Counted from the stretch's first letter, positions 16,311 to 24,974 are shown. The stretch: 31,523 nucleotides of DNA from an uncultured Lachnospiraceae bacterium (GCA_900553355.1 USDK01000035.1:1-31523); one strand, 5' to 3'. Notes: generated from the letters alone by a model not told the origin. A program made the numbers and translations.

Positions 16311-17996
16311 ATGCAGTTGACAGGAGCAGAAATAGTAATAGAATGCCTGAAAGAACAGGGCGTTGATACCGTTTTCGGGTATCCGGGCGGCGCGATCTTA
16401 AATGTATATGATGAATTATACAAGCATCAGGATGAGATCCGCCATATCCTGACTTCTCATGAGCAGGGTGCGTCCCATGCGGCAGATGGATATGCGAGAG
16501 CGACAGGAAAGGTTGGCGTGTGTCTGGCGACCAGCGGACCCGGGGCCACTAATCTGGTGACCGGGATTGCAACCGCTTATATGGATTCCATCCCTATCGT
16601 GGCCATTACCTGTAATGTAGGAGTTTCCCTTCTTGGAAAGGACAGTTTCCAGGAAATTGACATCACAGGAATCACACAGCCGATCACCAAGCATAACTTT
16701 ATAGTAAAGGACGTAGAGCAGCTGGCGGACACGATCCGCAAGGCCTTTGTCATTGCTCAAAAAGACCGTCCGGGTCCGGTTCTGGTGGATATCCCAAAGG
16801 ATGTTACCTCCAATAAGGCTGAATACCAGAGACAGGAAATTTCACCGGTACATTCCGGTCAGGATATCTGCGAGCAGGATATCGAAACGGCCCTTAAGCT
16901 GATCAGGGAATCAGAAAAGCCCTATATTTTCGTAGGCGGGGGAGCAGTACTCTCCGATGCAAGTGAGGAGCTTTATACCTTTGTCAAGAAGGTGGATGCT
17001 CCGGTGACAGATTCCCTCATGGGAAAGGGTGCGTTTCCGGGAACAGATCCTCTGTATACAGGTATGCTGGGAATGCACGGGACCAAGACCTCGAACTATG
17101 GCGTCAGTGAATGTGATCTGCTGATCGTAGTTGGAGCAAGATTCAGTGACCGCGTCACAGGAAATGCAAAGAAATTTGCCAATAATGCGAAAATCCTGCA
17201 GTTCGACATTGATGCGGCTGAAATGAATAAAAATGTACTGATCACCGAGGGCGTGGTCGGAGATATCAAGGCCATCCTGAATATCTTGAACGACAGGCTG
17301 GAGCAGCAGGATCATGCGCCATGGATCCAGAAGATCGGTGAATATAAAGAAAAGTATCCGTTGACCTACCATCCGGATCTCCTGACAGGGCCATTTGTTG
17401 TAGAAGAGATCTATCGTCAGACTCACGGAGACGCCCTGATCGTCACAGAGGTAGGACAGCATCAGATGTGGGCGGCCCAGTATTATAAATATACAAAGCC
17501 AAGAACTCTCCTTACCTCCGGCGGGCTTGGAACCATGGGATATGGTCTGGGAGCATCGATCGGAGCGAAGGTAGGAAGACCAGATAAGACAGTAGTCAAT
17601 ATCGCAGGCGACGGATGCTTCCGTATGAATATGAATGAGATTGCGACAGCGGCACGTTACCAGATCCCGGTTATCGAGGTAGTAGTCAATAACCACGTCC
17701 TGGGTATGGTGCGCCAGTGGCAGAATCTCTTCTATGGCGGCAGATATTCGGCGACAGTTTTAAACGACACTGTTGATTTTGTCAGACTGGCAGAGGCCAT
17801 GGGAGCGACAGCAATCCGCGCGACTACACAGGAAGAGTTCAAAGAGGCCTTTGCAAAGGCTTTGACTGTCAACGGACCTGTGTTGATCGACTGCCAGATC
17901 GACAGTGATGACAAGGTGTGGCCGATGGTTGCGCCGGGCGATGCGATCAGCAAGGCATTTGACGAAAATGATCTGAAGCAGAAGCAGGCTAAGTAA
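16311..17996 (+). CDS. ilvB: Acetolactate synthase large (catalytic) subunit, biosynthetic type
   Basis: This thiamine diphosphate enzyme condenses two pyruvates, or pyruvate with 2-ketobutyrate, in branched-chain amino-acid synthesis. The 561-residue product has the catalytic glutamate Glu51 in TSHEQGASHAADGYAR, the motif SGPGATNLVTG, the FAD-region stretch DSIPIVAITCNV with SFQEIDITGIT, and a ThDP-binding GDGCFRMNMNEIATA ending in VVNN. The QEIDI and FAD-type features favour the anabolic enzyme over the catabolic AlsS. No ilvN regulatory subunit or ilvC follows: the next gene, serC, starts 38 bases later. The start follows ACAGGAGAG. Confidence 0.95.
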   Translation: MQLTGAEIVIECLKEQGVDTVFGYPGGAILNVYDELYKHQDEIRHILTSHEQGASHAADGYARATGKVGVCLATSGPGATNLVTGIATAYMDSIPIVAITCNVGVSLLGKDSFQEIDITGITQPITKHNFIVKDVEQLADTIRKAFVIAQKDRPGPVLVDIPKDVTSNKAEYQRQEISPVHSGQDICEQDIETALKLIRESEKPYIFVGGGAVLSDASEELYTFVKKVDAPVTDSLMGKGAFPGTDPLYTGMLGMHGTKTSNYGVSECDLLIVVGARFSDRVTGNAKKFANNAKILQFDIDAAEMNKNVLITEGVVGDIKAILNILNDRLEQQDHAPWIQKIGEYKEKYPLTYHPDLLTGPFVVEEIYRQTHGDALIVTEVGQHQMWAAQYYKYTKPRTLLTSGGLGTMGYGLGASIGAKVGRPDKTVVNIAGDGCFRMNMNEIATAARYQIPVIEVVVNNHVLGMVRQWQNLFYGGRYSATVLNDTVDFVRLAEAMGATAIRATTQEEFKEAFAKALTVNGPVLIDCQIDSDDKVWPMVAPGDAISKAFDENDLKQKQAK

Positions 17997-18034
17997 CAGT
18001 AAAGAGTTAGTTGTATAGAAAGGCGGGAATGAGA

Positions 18035-19117
18035 ATGAGCAGAGTGTACAATTTTTCAGCGGGGCCGGCAGTACTGCCGGAGGAAGTATTACGGGAAGCA
18101 GCAGACGAGATGTTAGACTATCAGGGAACCGGTATGTCCGTGATGGAAATGAGTCACCGCGGAAAGACATTCCCGCATATCCTGGATACCGCAGAGGCCG
18201 ATCTGCGTGAACTGATGAATATTCCGGATAATTACAAGGTTTTATTCCTCCAGGGAGGAGCATCTCTGCAGTTCGCCATGATACCGATGAATCTGATGAA
18301 GAATCGGACAGCGGATTTTATTCTGACAGGTCAATGGTCTAAAAAAGCTTACCAGGAAGCGAAAAAGTATGGGAAAGCCAATGTGATCGCCTCTTCCGAG
18401 GACCGTACCTTCTCCTATATCCCGGACTGCTCGGATCTTCCGGTATCTGAGGACGCAGATTATGTCTATATCTGTGAAAATAATACGATTTACGGAACCA
18501 AATATAAAGAGCTTCCGAACACAAAAGGCAAAACCCTGGTGGCAGACGTATCTTCCTGTTTTTTGTCGGAACCGGTAGACGTGACAAAATATGGTCTTAT
18601 CTACGGGGGCGTTCAGAAAAATATCGGTCCGGCCGGAGTGGTGATCGTGATCATCCGGGAGGATCTGATCACTGAGGATGTACTGCCGGGAACACCGACG
18701 ATGATGCAGTACAAAACACATGCAGACGCAGGCTCTCTTTATAATACACCGCCGGCTTACGGTATCTATATCTGTGGAAAGGTCTTCCAGTGGCTGAAAC
18801 GGATGGGCGGCCTTACCGCTATGAAGGAAAGAAATGAAAAGAAGGCAAAGATTCTCTATGACTACCTGGATCAGAGCAGTATGTTCCACGGTACAGTCGT
18901 GCCAAAGGACCGTTCCCTGATGAATGTCCCGTTTGTAACGGGAAATCAGGAGCTGGATGCAAAATTCATCAAAGAAGCAGAGGCATCCGGATTTGTGAAC
19001 CTGAAAGGGCACCGTACGGTAGGCGGCATGCGCGCCAGCATTTACAATGCTATGCCTATTGAAGGCGTAAAAGCACTGACAGAATTCATGGAAAAGTTTG
19101 AAAAGGAGAATCGATAG
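18035..19117 (+). CDS. serC: Phosphoserine aminotransferase
   Basis: SerC transaminates 3-phosphohydroxypyruvate to phosphoserine with pyridoxal phosphate. With the ATG at 18035 the protein has 360 residues, the standard length, and begins SRVYNFSAGPAVLPEEVL as in typical SerC. Other in-frame starts at 18011 (TTG) and 18029 fit the ribosome site less well; GGCGGG lies seven bases before 18035. The cofactor lysine is Lys195 in YGGVQKNIGPAG, preceded by ADVSSCFLS; the C-terminus has GHRTVGGMRASIYNA. The serA gene begins two bases after the stop, so the two steps of serine synthesis are coupled. No serB is in the window. Confidence 0.97.
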   Translation: MSRVYNFSAGPAVLPEEVLREAADEMLDYQGTGMSVMEMSHRGKTFPHILDTAEADLRELMNIPDNYKVLFLQGGASLQFAMIPMNLMKNRTADFILTGQWSKKAYQEAKKYGKANVIASSEDRTFSYIPDCSDLPVSEDADYVYICENNTIYGTKYKELPNTKGKTLVADVSSCFLSEPVDVTKYGLIYGGVQKNIGPAGVVIVIIREDLITEDVLPGTPTMMQYKTHADAGSLYNTPPAYGIYICGKVFQWLKRMGGLTAMKERNEKKAKILYDYLDQSSMFHGTVVPKDRSLMNVPFVTGNQELDAKFIKEAEASGFVNLKGHRTVGGMRASIYNAMPIEGVKALTEFMEKFEKENR

Positions 19118-19119
19118 CC

Positions 19120-20283
19120 ATGTACCAGTATTATTGTTTTAATCAGATCTCTGAGGAAGGGATCCGGGAATTTACAGAAGAATATGTCCCTGTGAGCAGC
19201 CCGGAAGATGCAGACGCGGTGCTGGTAAGGAGCGCATCACTTCATGAGATGGAGTTTGGAGATCATTTGAAAGCAATTGCAAGAGCCGGAGCAGGTGTGA
19301 ATAATATTCCGCTGGAGCGCTGTGCAGAAGAGGGCATTGTGGTGTTTAATACGCCGGGAGCGAATGCCAATGGAGTCAAAGAGCTGGTAATCGCCGGGAT
19401 GCTGCTGGCTTCCAGAGATATCATCGGCGGAATCAACTGGGTTCAGGAAAACGAGGAAGACGGCAACATTGCAAAAGATGCAGAAAAAGCAAAGAAAGCT
19501 TTTGCAGGATATGAACTGGAAGGAAAGAAACTTGGCGTCATCGGCCTCGGCGCCATCGGCGTCCTGGTGGCCAATGCGGCTGTAAGCCTGGGAATGGATG
19601 TTTATGGATTTGATCCTTATGTATCGGTTGATTCGGCATGGAGACTGAACCGGAGTATTCATCATGCAAAGTCTGTAGATGAGCTGTATCAGGAATGCGA
19701 TTACATTACCATTCATGTCCCGGCAAACGAGAGTACCAGAGGCATGATCGACGGCAATGCCATCAGTCTGATGAAGACGGGAGTCGTGCTGCTCAATTTT
19801 GCAAGGGATGTGCTGGTAGAAGACGAGGCAGTGATCGATGCGCTTGTATCGGGCAAGGTCAGACACTATGTGACAGACTTCCCGACGCCTGTGATCGCGG
19901 GAGTGAAAGGAGCAATCGTCATTCCTCATCTGGGAGCCTCGACGGAAGAATCTGAGGACAACTGCGCCCGGATGGCCGCCAGGCAGGTGCGCAGCTACCT
20001 GGAGCATGGAAATATAAAAAATTCTGTAAACTATCCGGACTGTGATATGGGATATCGGGGAGAAAATACAAGAATCGTTTTACTTCACCACAATATTCCC
20101 AATATGCTGGGGCAGTTTACCAAGATCCTGGCAGATGACAATATTAATATTGCAGATCTTTCCAATAAGAGTAAGGGTGGATATGCTTACACCATGATTG
20201 ATATCGACTCTGAAATCACTCCGAAAGTAGTGGAGGATTTAAGAGCCGTGAAGGATGTATTAAAAGTACGTGTAATCGAATAA
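19120..20283 (+). CDS. serA: D-3-phosphoglycerate dehydrogenase, short form with ACT domain
   Basis: SerA oxidises 3-phosphoglycerate, the first step of serine synthesis. The 387-residue protein has the NAD motif GLGAIG at 142-147, the substrate arginine Arg229 in LLNFARD, and His270 in VIPHLGASTEES. The C-terminal 75 residues form an ACT domain (from about 312), which suggests feedback by serine. The catalytic loop between Arg229 and His270 is short: it reads YVTDFPTP in place of the usual LDVFEEEP, so the glutamate of the Arg-Glu-His triad is not obvious and Asp253 may stand in. This resembles a subclass I recall from other Firmicutes. The ATG is two bases after serC, with AAAGGAG upstream inside serC. 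Confidence 0.92.
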   Translation: MYQYYCFNQISEEGIREFTEEYVPVSSPEDADAVLVRSASLHEMEFGDHLKAIARAGAGVNNIPLERCAEEGIVVFNTPGANANGVKELVIAGMLLASRDIIGGINWVQENEEDGNIAKDAEKAKKAFAGYELEGKKLGVIGLGAIGVLVANAAVSLGMDVYGFDPYVSVDSAWRLNRSIHHAKSVDELYQECDYITIHVPANESTRGMIDGNAISLMKTGVVLLNFARDVLVEDEAVIDALVSGKVRHYVTDFPTPVIAGVKGAIVIPHLGASTEESEDNCARMAARQVRSYLEHGNIKNSVNYPDCDMGYRGENTRIVLLHHNIPNMLGQFTKILADDNINIADLSNKSKGGYAYTMIDIDSEITPKVVEDLRAVKDVLKVRVIE

Positions 20284-20293
20284 GTTAAAGAAA

Positions 20294-20334
20294 GGCTGTA
20301 CGGCTTTTGACCGTACAGCCTCGTTCTATTTTAG
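20294..20334. terminator. Bidirectional terminator between serA and the PRPP synthetase gene
   Basis: A perfect ten-base-pair stem (GGCTGTACGG at 20294-20303, CCGTACAGCC at 20311-20320) with a seven-base loop lies between the convergent stops. The plus-strand tail is only moderately T-rich (TCGTTCTATTTT); on the minus strand the tail reads TTTCTTT. It probably serves both genes. Confidence 0.82.
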
Positions 20335-21512
20335 AATGGAATTTTTGCCCGGTGCTTTTCCAGCAGTGTGTGGATCCGGTCCGTAGGATTCAGAACGGAT
20401 CCGATCGTGATGTCGTGGTTGAAGGAATCAATGATCAGAGCGATAAATTTGCTCATATCAGCTACGACAAAATACGGCCGGGACAGTGCTTCCGGAGGAA
20501 GATAGGTCAGGTTCGTAGTGATGACCCGGTCGATATAACCGGACTTGTAATAGTCGTCAAACTTGTCAAATCCGTCTGTAAAAAGACCGAATGTAGTGCA
20601 GACAAATACACGGCCTGCGCCCCGTTCCTTGATCTGACGCGCCACATCCAGCATACTTTCGCCGGAGGAGATCATATCATCGATGATGATCACATTCTTG
20701 CCGCGGATGTCATCGCCCAGGAATTCATGAGCCACGATCGGGTTCTTCCCTCCGATAATGGTGGAATAATCCCGGCGCTTGTAGAACATTCCCATGTTCA
20801 CACCCAGGACATTGGAAAAATATACGGCACGATGCATGGCGCCCTCGTCGGGGCTTACGATCATCAGATGATCTTTGTCAACGATCAGATCCGGCTCTGC
20901 CCGAAGCAGGGCTTTCATAAACTGATAAGGCGGATTAAAATTATCAAAACCGTGAAGCGGAATAGAATTCTGTACCCGGGGATCATGGGCATCAAAGGTG
21001 ATGATGTTGCTGACTCCCATATCCGCCAGCTCCTGAAGAGCAAGAGCACAGTCCAGAGATTCCCGTTTCGTCCGTTTGTGCTGGCGGCTTTCATAAAGGA
21101 AAGGCATGATCACGTTCAGACGATGTGCCTTGCCGTTGGCTGCTGAGATGATTCTTTTCAGGTCCTGATAGTGATCGTCCGGAGACATGTGGTTCAAATG
21201 ACCGTTGACGGTGTAGGTCAGACTGTAGTTGCAGACGTCCACCATGACAAACAAGTCTTTGCCGCGGATCGTCTCGCCTAACAGGCCCTTTGCCTCACCG
21301 GAACCGAATCTTGGACATTTACAGCTGATCAGATAGTTATCAGACTGGTAATCGCAAAACAGAGGGGAGTGGAGAGACTCCTTTCTGGTATCCTTGCGGA
21401 ACTGAACGATATAGTCGTTAACCTTTTCTCCCAGCTCTTTGCAGGAATCCAGTGCGGCAATCTTTAAAGGCGCCACAGGGAGCGCTTTTTCCATTAATTC
21501 TACGCTTGACAT
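20331..21512 (-). CDS. prs: Ribose-phosphate pyrophosphokinase, long atypical form
   Basis: The enzyme should make PRPP from ribose 5-phosphate and ATP. The protein has 393 residues, about 75 more than classical Prs, with the extra sequence mainly at the N-terminus. Recognisable motifs are DAHDPRVQNS (174-183, pyrophosphate loop), SPDEGAMHRA (220-229), YKRRD (244-248) and the PRPP loop IIIDDMISSGES (275-286), where the common DTGGT-like end is altered to SSGES. The usual YARQDRK motif appears as YESRQHKR (140-147). The catalytic residues seem kept, so activity is likely, though a different regulation or phosphoryl donor is possible. The ATG is preceded by AGGAGA. It is a single-gene unit facing serA. 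Confidence 0.85.
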   Translation of the reverse strand: MSSVELMEKALPVAPLKIAALDSCKELGEKVNDYIVQFRKDTRKESLHSPLFCDYQSDNYLISCKCPRFGSGEAKGLLGETIRGKDLFVMVDVCNYSLTYTVNGHLNHMSPDDHYQDLKRIISAANGKAHRLNVIMPFLYESRQHKRTKRESLDCALALQELADMGVSNIITFDAHDPRVQNSIPLHGFDNFNPPYQFMKALLRAEPDLIVDKDHLMIVSPDEGAMHRAVYFSNVLGVNMGMFYKRRDYSTIIGGKNPIVAHEFLGDDIRGKNVIIIDDMISSGESMLDVARQIKERGAGRVFVCTTFGLFTDGFDKFDDYYKSGYIDRVITTNLTYLPPEALSRPYFVVADMSKFIALIIDSFNHDITIGSVLNPTDRIHTLLEKHRAKIPF

Positions 21513-21548
21513 AATGTTCTCCTATCTTTTATCTTTCTTACTATGATA

Positions 21549-21578
21549 TTTATATCACCTTTTCTATAAAAAGGTCAA
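21549..21578 (-). promoter_or_regulatory. Probable promoter of the PRPP synthetase gene, with overlapping dyads
   Basis: On the minus strand TTGACC (21578-21573), an 18-base spacer and TATAAA (21554-21549) precede the start by about 37 bases. A 14-base palindrome, TGATATTTATATCA (21544-21557), covers the -10, and ACCTTTT/AAAAGGT (21557-21563 with 21569-21575) covers the spacer, so an operator is possible. Confidence 0.62.
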
Positions 21579-21585
21579 CTACTGA

Positions 21586-21615
21586 TTGGACTAATCCGCC
21601 CTTGTGGGGTATAAT
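21586..21615 (+). promoter_or_regulatory. Probable promoter of the DUF512-der-plsY-gpsA operon
   Basis: A perfect TATAAT (21610-21615) is preceded by TTGGAC (21586-21591) with an 18-base spacer, 34 bases before the DUF512 start. It diverges from the PRPP synthetase promoter within a 136-base gap. Confidence 0.6.
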
Positions 21616-21648
21616 AAAAAGGTGAATGAATAAAACTGGGGGAAATTT

Positions 21649-22986
21649 ATGAAGCATAAACATACAATCAAGGCAGTAGAGCCGGGAAGTATTGCCGAAG
21701 AGATGGGAGTGGAGTCCGGCGATAAGTTATTATCTGTCAATGGAAACGTGGTCGAAGATGTCTTCGACTATCATTATCTGATACATGATGAAGAAATCGT
21801 CCTCCTGATCGAAAAGCCAGACGGGGAAGAGTGGGAGCTTGAGATCGAGAAGGATTATGATGAGGATCTGGGAATCGAATTTGAACAGGGACTGATGGAT
21901 GAATACCGGTCCTGCCGCAATCGATGCATGTTCTGTTTTATTGACCAGATGCCAGAAGGAATGCGTGAAACCCTCTATTTTAAAGATGACGATTCCAGGC
22001 TTTCCTTTCTGCAGGGCAATTATGTGACGCTCACAAACATGAGCGACCATGATATCGACAGGATCCTGAAATACCATCTGGAGCCTATCAATATTTCAAT
22101 CCATACGATGAATCCAAAGCTTCGCTGCAAAATGCTCCATAACCGTTTTGCAGGGGAGGCGCTGAAGAAGATAGACAGGCTTTTTCAGGGACAGATCCAG
22201 ATGAACGGACAGATCGTACTCTGTAAGGGAATCAATGACGGAGAAGAACTGGAAGAGAGTATCCGGAAGATGAGCCGTTATCTTCCATATCTTCAGAGCG
22301 TGTCTGTGGTTCCGGTGGGACTTACGAAGTACCGGGAAGGGCTCTACCCGTTAGAACCTTTTTCAAAAGGGGATGCGAAGGCTGTGCTGGATACGATCCA
22401 TCGCTGGCAGAATGTATTATATGAAAAGTACGGGACTCATTTTATCCATGCCGGCGATGAATGGTACCTTCTGGCAGAGGAAGAACTTCCGGAAGAAGAA
22501 CGCTATGACGGATATCTGCAGCTGGAAAATGGCGTGGGAATGTTAAGGCTTCTGGAAGAAGAGTTTCATGAAGCGTATCAAAGACTTGCCGGTGACGATA
22601 TCCGGCGTGAATTATCGATTGCCACCGGTCAGCTGGCGTATCCGTGTATCCAGAAAATGGCGCGGCATCTGGAAGAAAAATGCACCGGGACAAAGATCCA
22701 TGTCTATCCGATCCGCAATGATTTTTTCGGGGAACTGATTACCGTCTCCGGACTGATTACCGGACAGGATCTGATCCGTCAGCTTCAGGGGAAGGCACTG
22801 GGAGAAAGACTTCTCCTGCCATGTAATATGTTTCGGAGTGAAGAAGATGTGTTCCTTGATGATGTAACGCTTACACAGGTGGAAGAGGCTTTACAAGTAC
22901 GGGCAGATATTGTAAAATCAAGCGGACAAGATCTGATAGAAGCAGTGACAGGAAAGAAGCAGGATACAGGAGGTTGCTATGAGTAA
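21649..22986 (+). CDS. DUF512 family radical SAM protein with N-terminal PDZ domain
   Basis: This 445-residue protein has a PDZ-like domain at residues 1-60 (VEPGSIAEEMGVESGDKLLSVNG in pattern), then a radical SAM core with CRNRCMFC (Cys89, Cys93, Cys96) followed by FIDQMPEGMR. The C-terminal half is DUF512, with RYDGYLQLENGVGM and PIRNDFFGELITVSGLITG. The function of the family is not established to my knowledge. The CX3CX2C spacing is standard, so a 4Fe-4S cluster and SAM cleavage are expected. Its last eight bases overlap the start of der, an arrangement recurrent in Firmicutes, hinting at a role near ribosome assembly or GTPase function. The start follows GGGGGAAATTT. Confidence 0.9.
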   Translation: MKHKHTIKAVEPGSIAEEMGVESGDKLLSVNGNVVEDVFDYHYLIHDEEIVLLIEKPDGEEWELEIEKDYDEDLGIEFEQGLMDEYRSCRNRCMFCFIDQMPEGMRETLYFKDDDSRLSFLQGNYVTLTNMSDHDIDRILKYHLEPINISIHTMNPKLRCKMLHNRFAGEALKKIDRLFQGQIQMNGQIVLCKGINDGEELEESIRKMSRYLPYLQSVSVVPVGLTKYREGLYPLEPFSKGDAKAVLDTIHRWQNVLYEKYGTHFIHAGDEWYLLAEEELPEEERYDGYLQLENGVGMLRLLEEEFHEAYQRLAGDDIRRELSIATGQLAYPCIQKMARHLEEKCTGTKIHVYPIRNDFFGELITVSGLITGQDLIRQLQGKALGERLLLPCNMFRSEEDVFLDDVTLTQVEEALQVRADIVKSSGQDLIEAVTGKKQDTGGCYE

Positions 22987-24310
22987 ACCAGTTGTGGCTG
23001 TCGTAGGCAGGCCAAATGTGGGAAAGTCCACACTTTTTAATGTGCTGGCAGGAGAAAGAATATCGATTGTAAAGGATACGCCGGGTGTGACCAGGGATCG
23101 TATATACGCAGAGGTCAGCTGGCTTGATAAAGCATTTACGCTGATTGATACCGGAGGAATCGAGCCGGACAGCAGTGATATCATCTTATCCCAGATGAGG
23201 GAGCAGGCGCAGATTGCCATTGATACGGCGGATGTGATTATTTTTATCACGGACGTCCGCCAGGGGCTTCAGGATGCAGATTCCAAAGTGGCGGATATGC
23301 TGAGGCGTTCCGGGAAACCGGTAGTACTGGTAGTCAATAAGGTGGATAATTTTGAGAAGTTTATGCCGGATGTCTATGAGTTCTATAATCTGGGAATCGG
23401 GGATCCGATTCCGGTTTCTGCTGCATCAAGACTGGGAATCGGTGACATGCTTGATGTGGTTGTATCTTATTTCCCGGAGCATACGGCCGGAGAGGAAGAG
23501 GATGACCGTCCCAGAATCGCCATCGTAGGAAAGCCAAATGTGGGGAAATCCTCTATTGTCAATAAGCTCCTGGGAGAGCCAAGGGTGATCGTGTCCGATG
23601 TGGCCGGAACCACCCGGGACGCTATTGATACGGAGATCGTACACAACGGAAAGGAATATGTGTTTATCGATACGGCCGGACTCCGCCGGAAGAACAAGAT
23701 TAAAGAGGAGCTGGAAAGATACAGTATTATCCGTACGGTGACCGCGGTAGAACGGGCCGATGTGGTTTTGATGGTCATCGACGCTGTAGAGGGTGTGACC
23801 GAGCAGGATGCCAAGATTGCCGGGATCGCTCATGAGAGAGGCAAGGGAATCATTATCGTGGTAAATAAATGGGATGCCATCGAAAAAAATAACCGGACCA
23901 TGCGTGAATATGAGCAGGAGGTGCGCCGGGTCCTTTCCTTTATGCCTTATGCAGAGATCATGTATGTATCTGCGCTGACCGGACAGCGTCTGGTGAAGCT
24001 TTATGATATGATTGACATGGTGATCGAGAATCAGACGATGCGTGTGGCGACAGGAGTGCTCAACGAGATCATGGCTGAGGCAGTTGCCATGCAGCAGCCG
24101 CCGTCAGACAAAGGAAAAAGATTAAAGCTTTACTATATTACTCAGGTATCGGTGAAGCCGCCGACATTTGTGATCTTTGTAAATGACAAGGAACTGATGC
24201 ACTTTTCATATACCAGATATCTGGAGAATAAGATACGGGAAGCCTTTGGATTCCGGGGGACTTCACTGAAATTCTTTATACGTGAGAGAAAGGAAAAAGA
24301 CCAGCCATGA
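22979..24310 (+). CDS. der: Ribosome biogenesis GTPase Der (EngA)
   Basis: Der is an essential GTPase with two consecutive G domains that assists assembly of the 50S ribosomal subunit. The 443-residue product has G1 motifs GRPNVGKST (10-18) and, in the second domain, GKPNVGKSS; G3 motifs DTGG and DTAG; and G4 motifs NKVD and NKWD. The C-terminal KH-like domain (about 350-443) includes the family segment VSVKPPTFVIFVN and ends with FRGTSLKFFIRERK. The ATG lies inside the end of DUF512 after GGAGGTTGCT, and the stop overlaps the plsY start in an ATGA, so translation of the three genes is linked. Confidence 0.98.
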   Translation: MSKPVVAVVGRPNVGKSTLFNVLAGERISIVKDTPGVTRDRIYAEVSWLDKAFTLIDTGGIEPDSSDIILSQMREQAQIAIDTADVIIFITDVRQGLQDADSKVADMLRRSGKPVVLVVNKVDNFEKFMPDVYEFYNLGIGDPIPVSAASRLGIGDMLDVVVSYFPEHTAGEEEDDRPRIAIVGKPNVGKSSIVNKLLGEPRVIVSDVAGTTRDAIDTEIVHNGKEYVFIDTAGLRRKNKIKEELERYSIIRTVTAVERADVVLMVIDAVEGVTEQDAKIAGIAHERGKGIIIVVNKWDAIEKNNRTMREYEQEVRRVLSFMPYAEIMYVSALTGQRLVKLYDMIDMVIENQTMRVATGVLNEIMAEAVAMQQPPSDKGKRLKLYYITQVSVKPPTFVIFVNDKELMHFSYTRYLENKIREAFGFRGTSLKFFIRERKEKDQP

Positions 24311-24954
24311 TAGAACGTTTTTTGTGCCTGCTGATCGGATACATATTTGGTCTGTTTCAGACAGGATATATTCTTGGAAAGCTGAATCACATTGATATCC
24401 GAAGCCAGGGGAGCGGCAATGCCGGCACGACCAATGCACTTCGGGTGCTGGGATGGAAGGCGGGGCTTATCACCTTCCTTGGGGATGCGTTTAAGTGTAT
24501 ATTTGCAGTGATTGCCGTGCATCTGATCTTCGGAAGGATGCATCCGGATCTGGCTCCTTTATATGCGATGTATGCCGGAATCGGTGCCGTGTTCGGACAC
24601 AATTACCCCTTTTATATGAAGTTCAGGGGCGGAAAAGGCATTGCTACTACAGCAGGACTTCTGGCGAGTACGCTGCCGCTGCCGATGGTACTGATCTGCC
24701 TTGTGGCATTTCTTCTGATCGTAGGGGTGACCCGGTATGTCTCAGTAGGCTCACTTGCAGTGGTAACGATCTATCTGATCGAGATCGTAGTCTATGGACA
24801 AAGAGGCGGATTCGGTGTGCCGGAAGAAGCTTTGTGGGAAATGTATGTGATTGCGGCGGTTCTTCTATTGTCCGCTTTCTTTAAGCATCGGGCAAACATT
24901 AAAAGATTATTATCCGGCACTGAGAACAAGCTCAGTGTCGGAAAGAAAAAATAA
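24307..24954 (+). CDS. plsY: Acyl-phosphate:glycerol-3-phosphate acyltransferase PlsY
   Basis: PlsY is a polytopic membrane enzyme that acylates the sn-1 position of glycerol 3-phosphate using acyl-phosphate, opening phospholipid synthesis. The 215-residue protein has about five hydrophobic segments and the three family motifs: RSQGSGNAGTTNALRVLG near residues 32-49, GHNYPFYMKFRGGKGIATTAG near 97-117, and a later membrane segment with VGVTRYVSVGSL. The ATG overlaps the der stop by four bases. Its partner gpsA, which makes the glycerol 3-phosphate substrate, lies 20 bases downstream. An 11-base-pair inverted repeat sits in its last codons. Confidence 0.97.
   Translation: MIERFLCLLIGYIFGLFQTGYILGKLNHIDIRSQGSGNAGTTNALRVLGWKAGLITFLGDAFKCIFAVIAVHLIFGRMHPDLAPLYAMYAGIGAVFGHNYPFYMKFRGGKGIATTAGLLASTLPLPMVLICLVAFLLIVGVTRYVSVGSLAVVTIYLIEIVVYGQRGGFGVPEEALWEMYVIAAVLLLSAFFKHRANIKRLLSGTENKLSVGKKK
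24914..24941. repeat. Inverted repeat at the 3' end of plsY
   Basis: CCGGCACTGAG and CTCAGTGTCGG form an 11-base-pair stem (one G-U pair) with a six-base loop inside the final codons of plsY. It is followed by A-rich sequence, not T, so it is not a plus-strand terminator. It may affect mRNA processing between plsY and gpsA. Confidence 0.6.
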
Positions 24955-24974
24955 AGAGAAAGGGAAGAAATACT

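Noticed and set aside
20307..21146. A 279-codon plus-strand frame opposite the PRPP synthetase gene
   Set aside because: It starts inside the terminator hairpin and has no motif; the minus strand holds the real gene.
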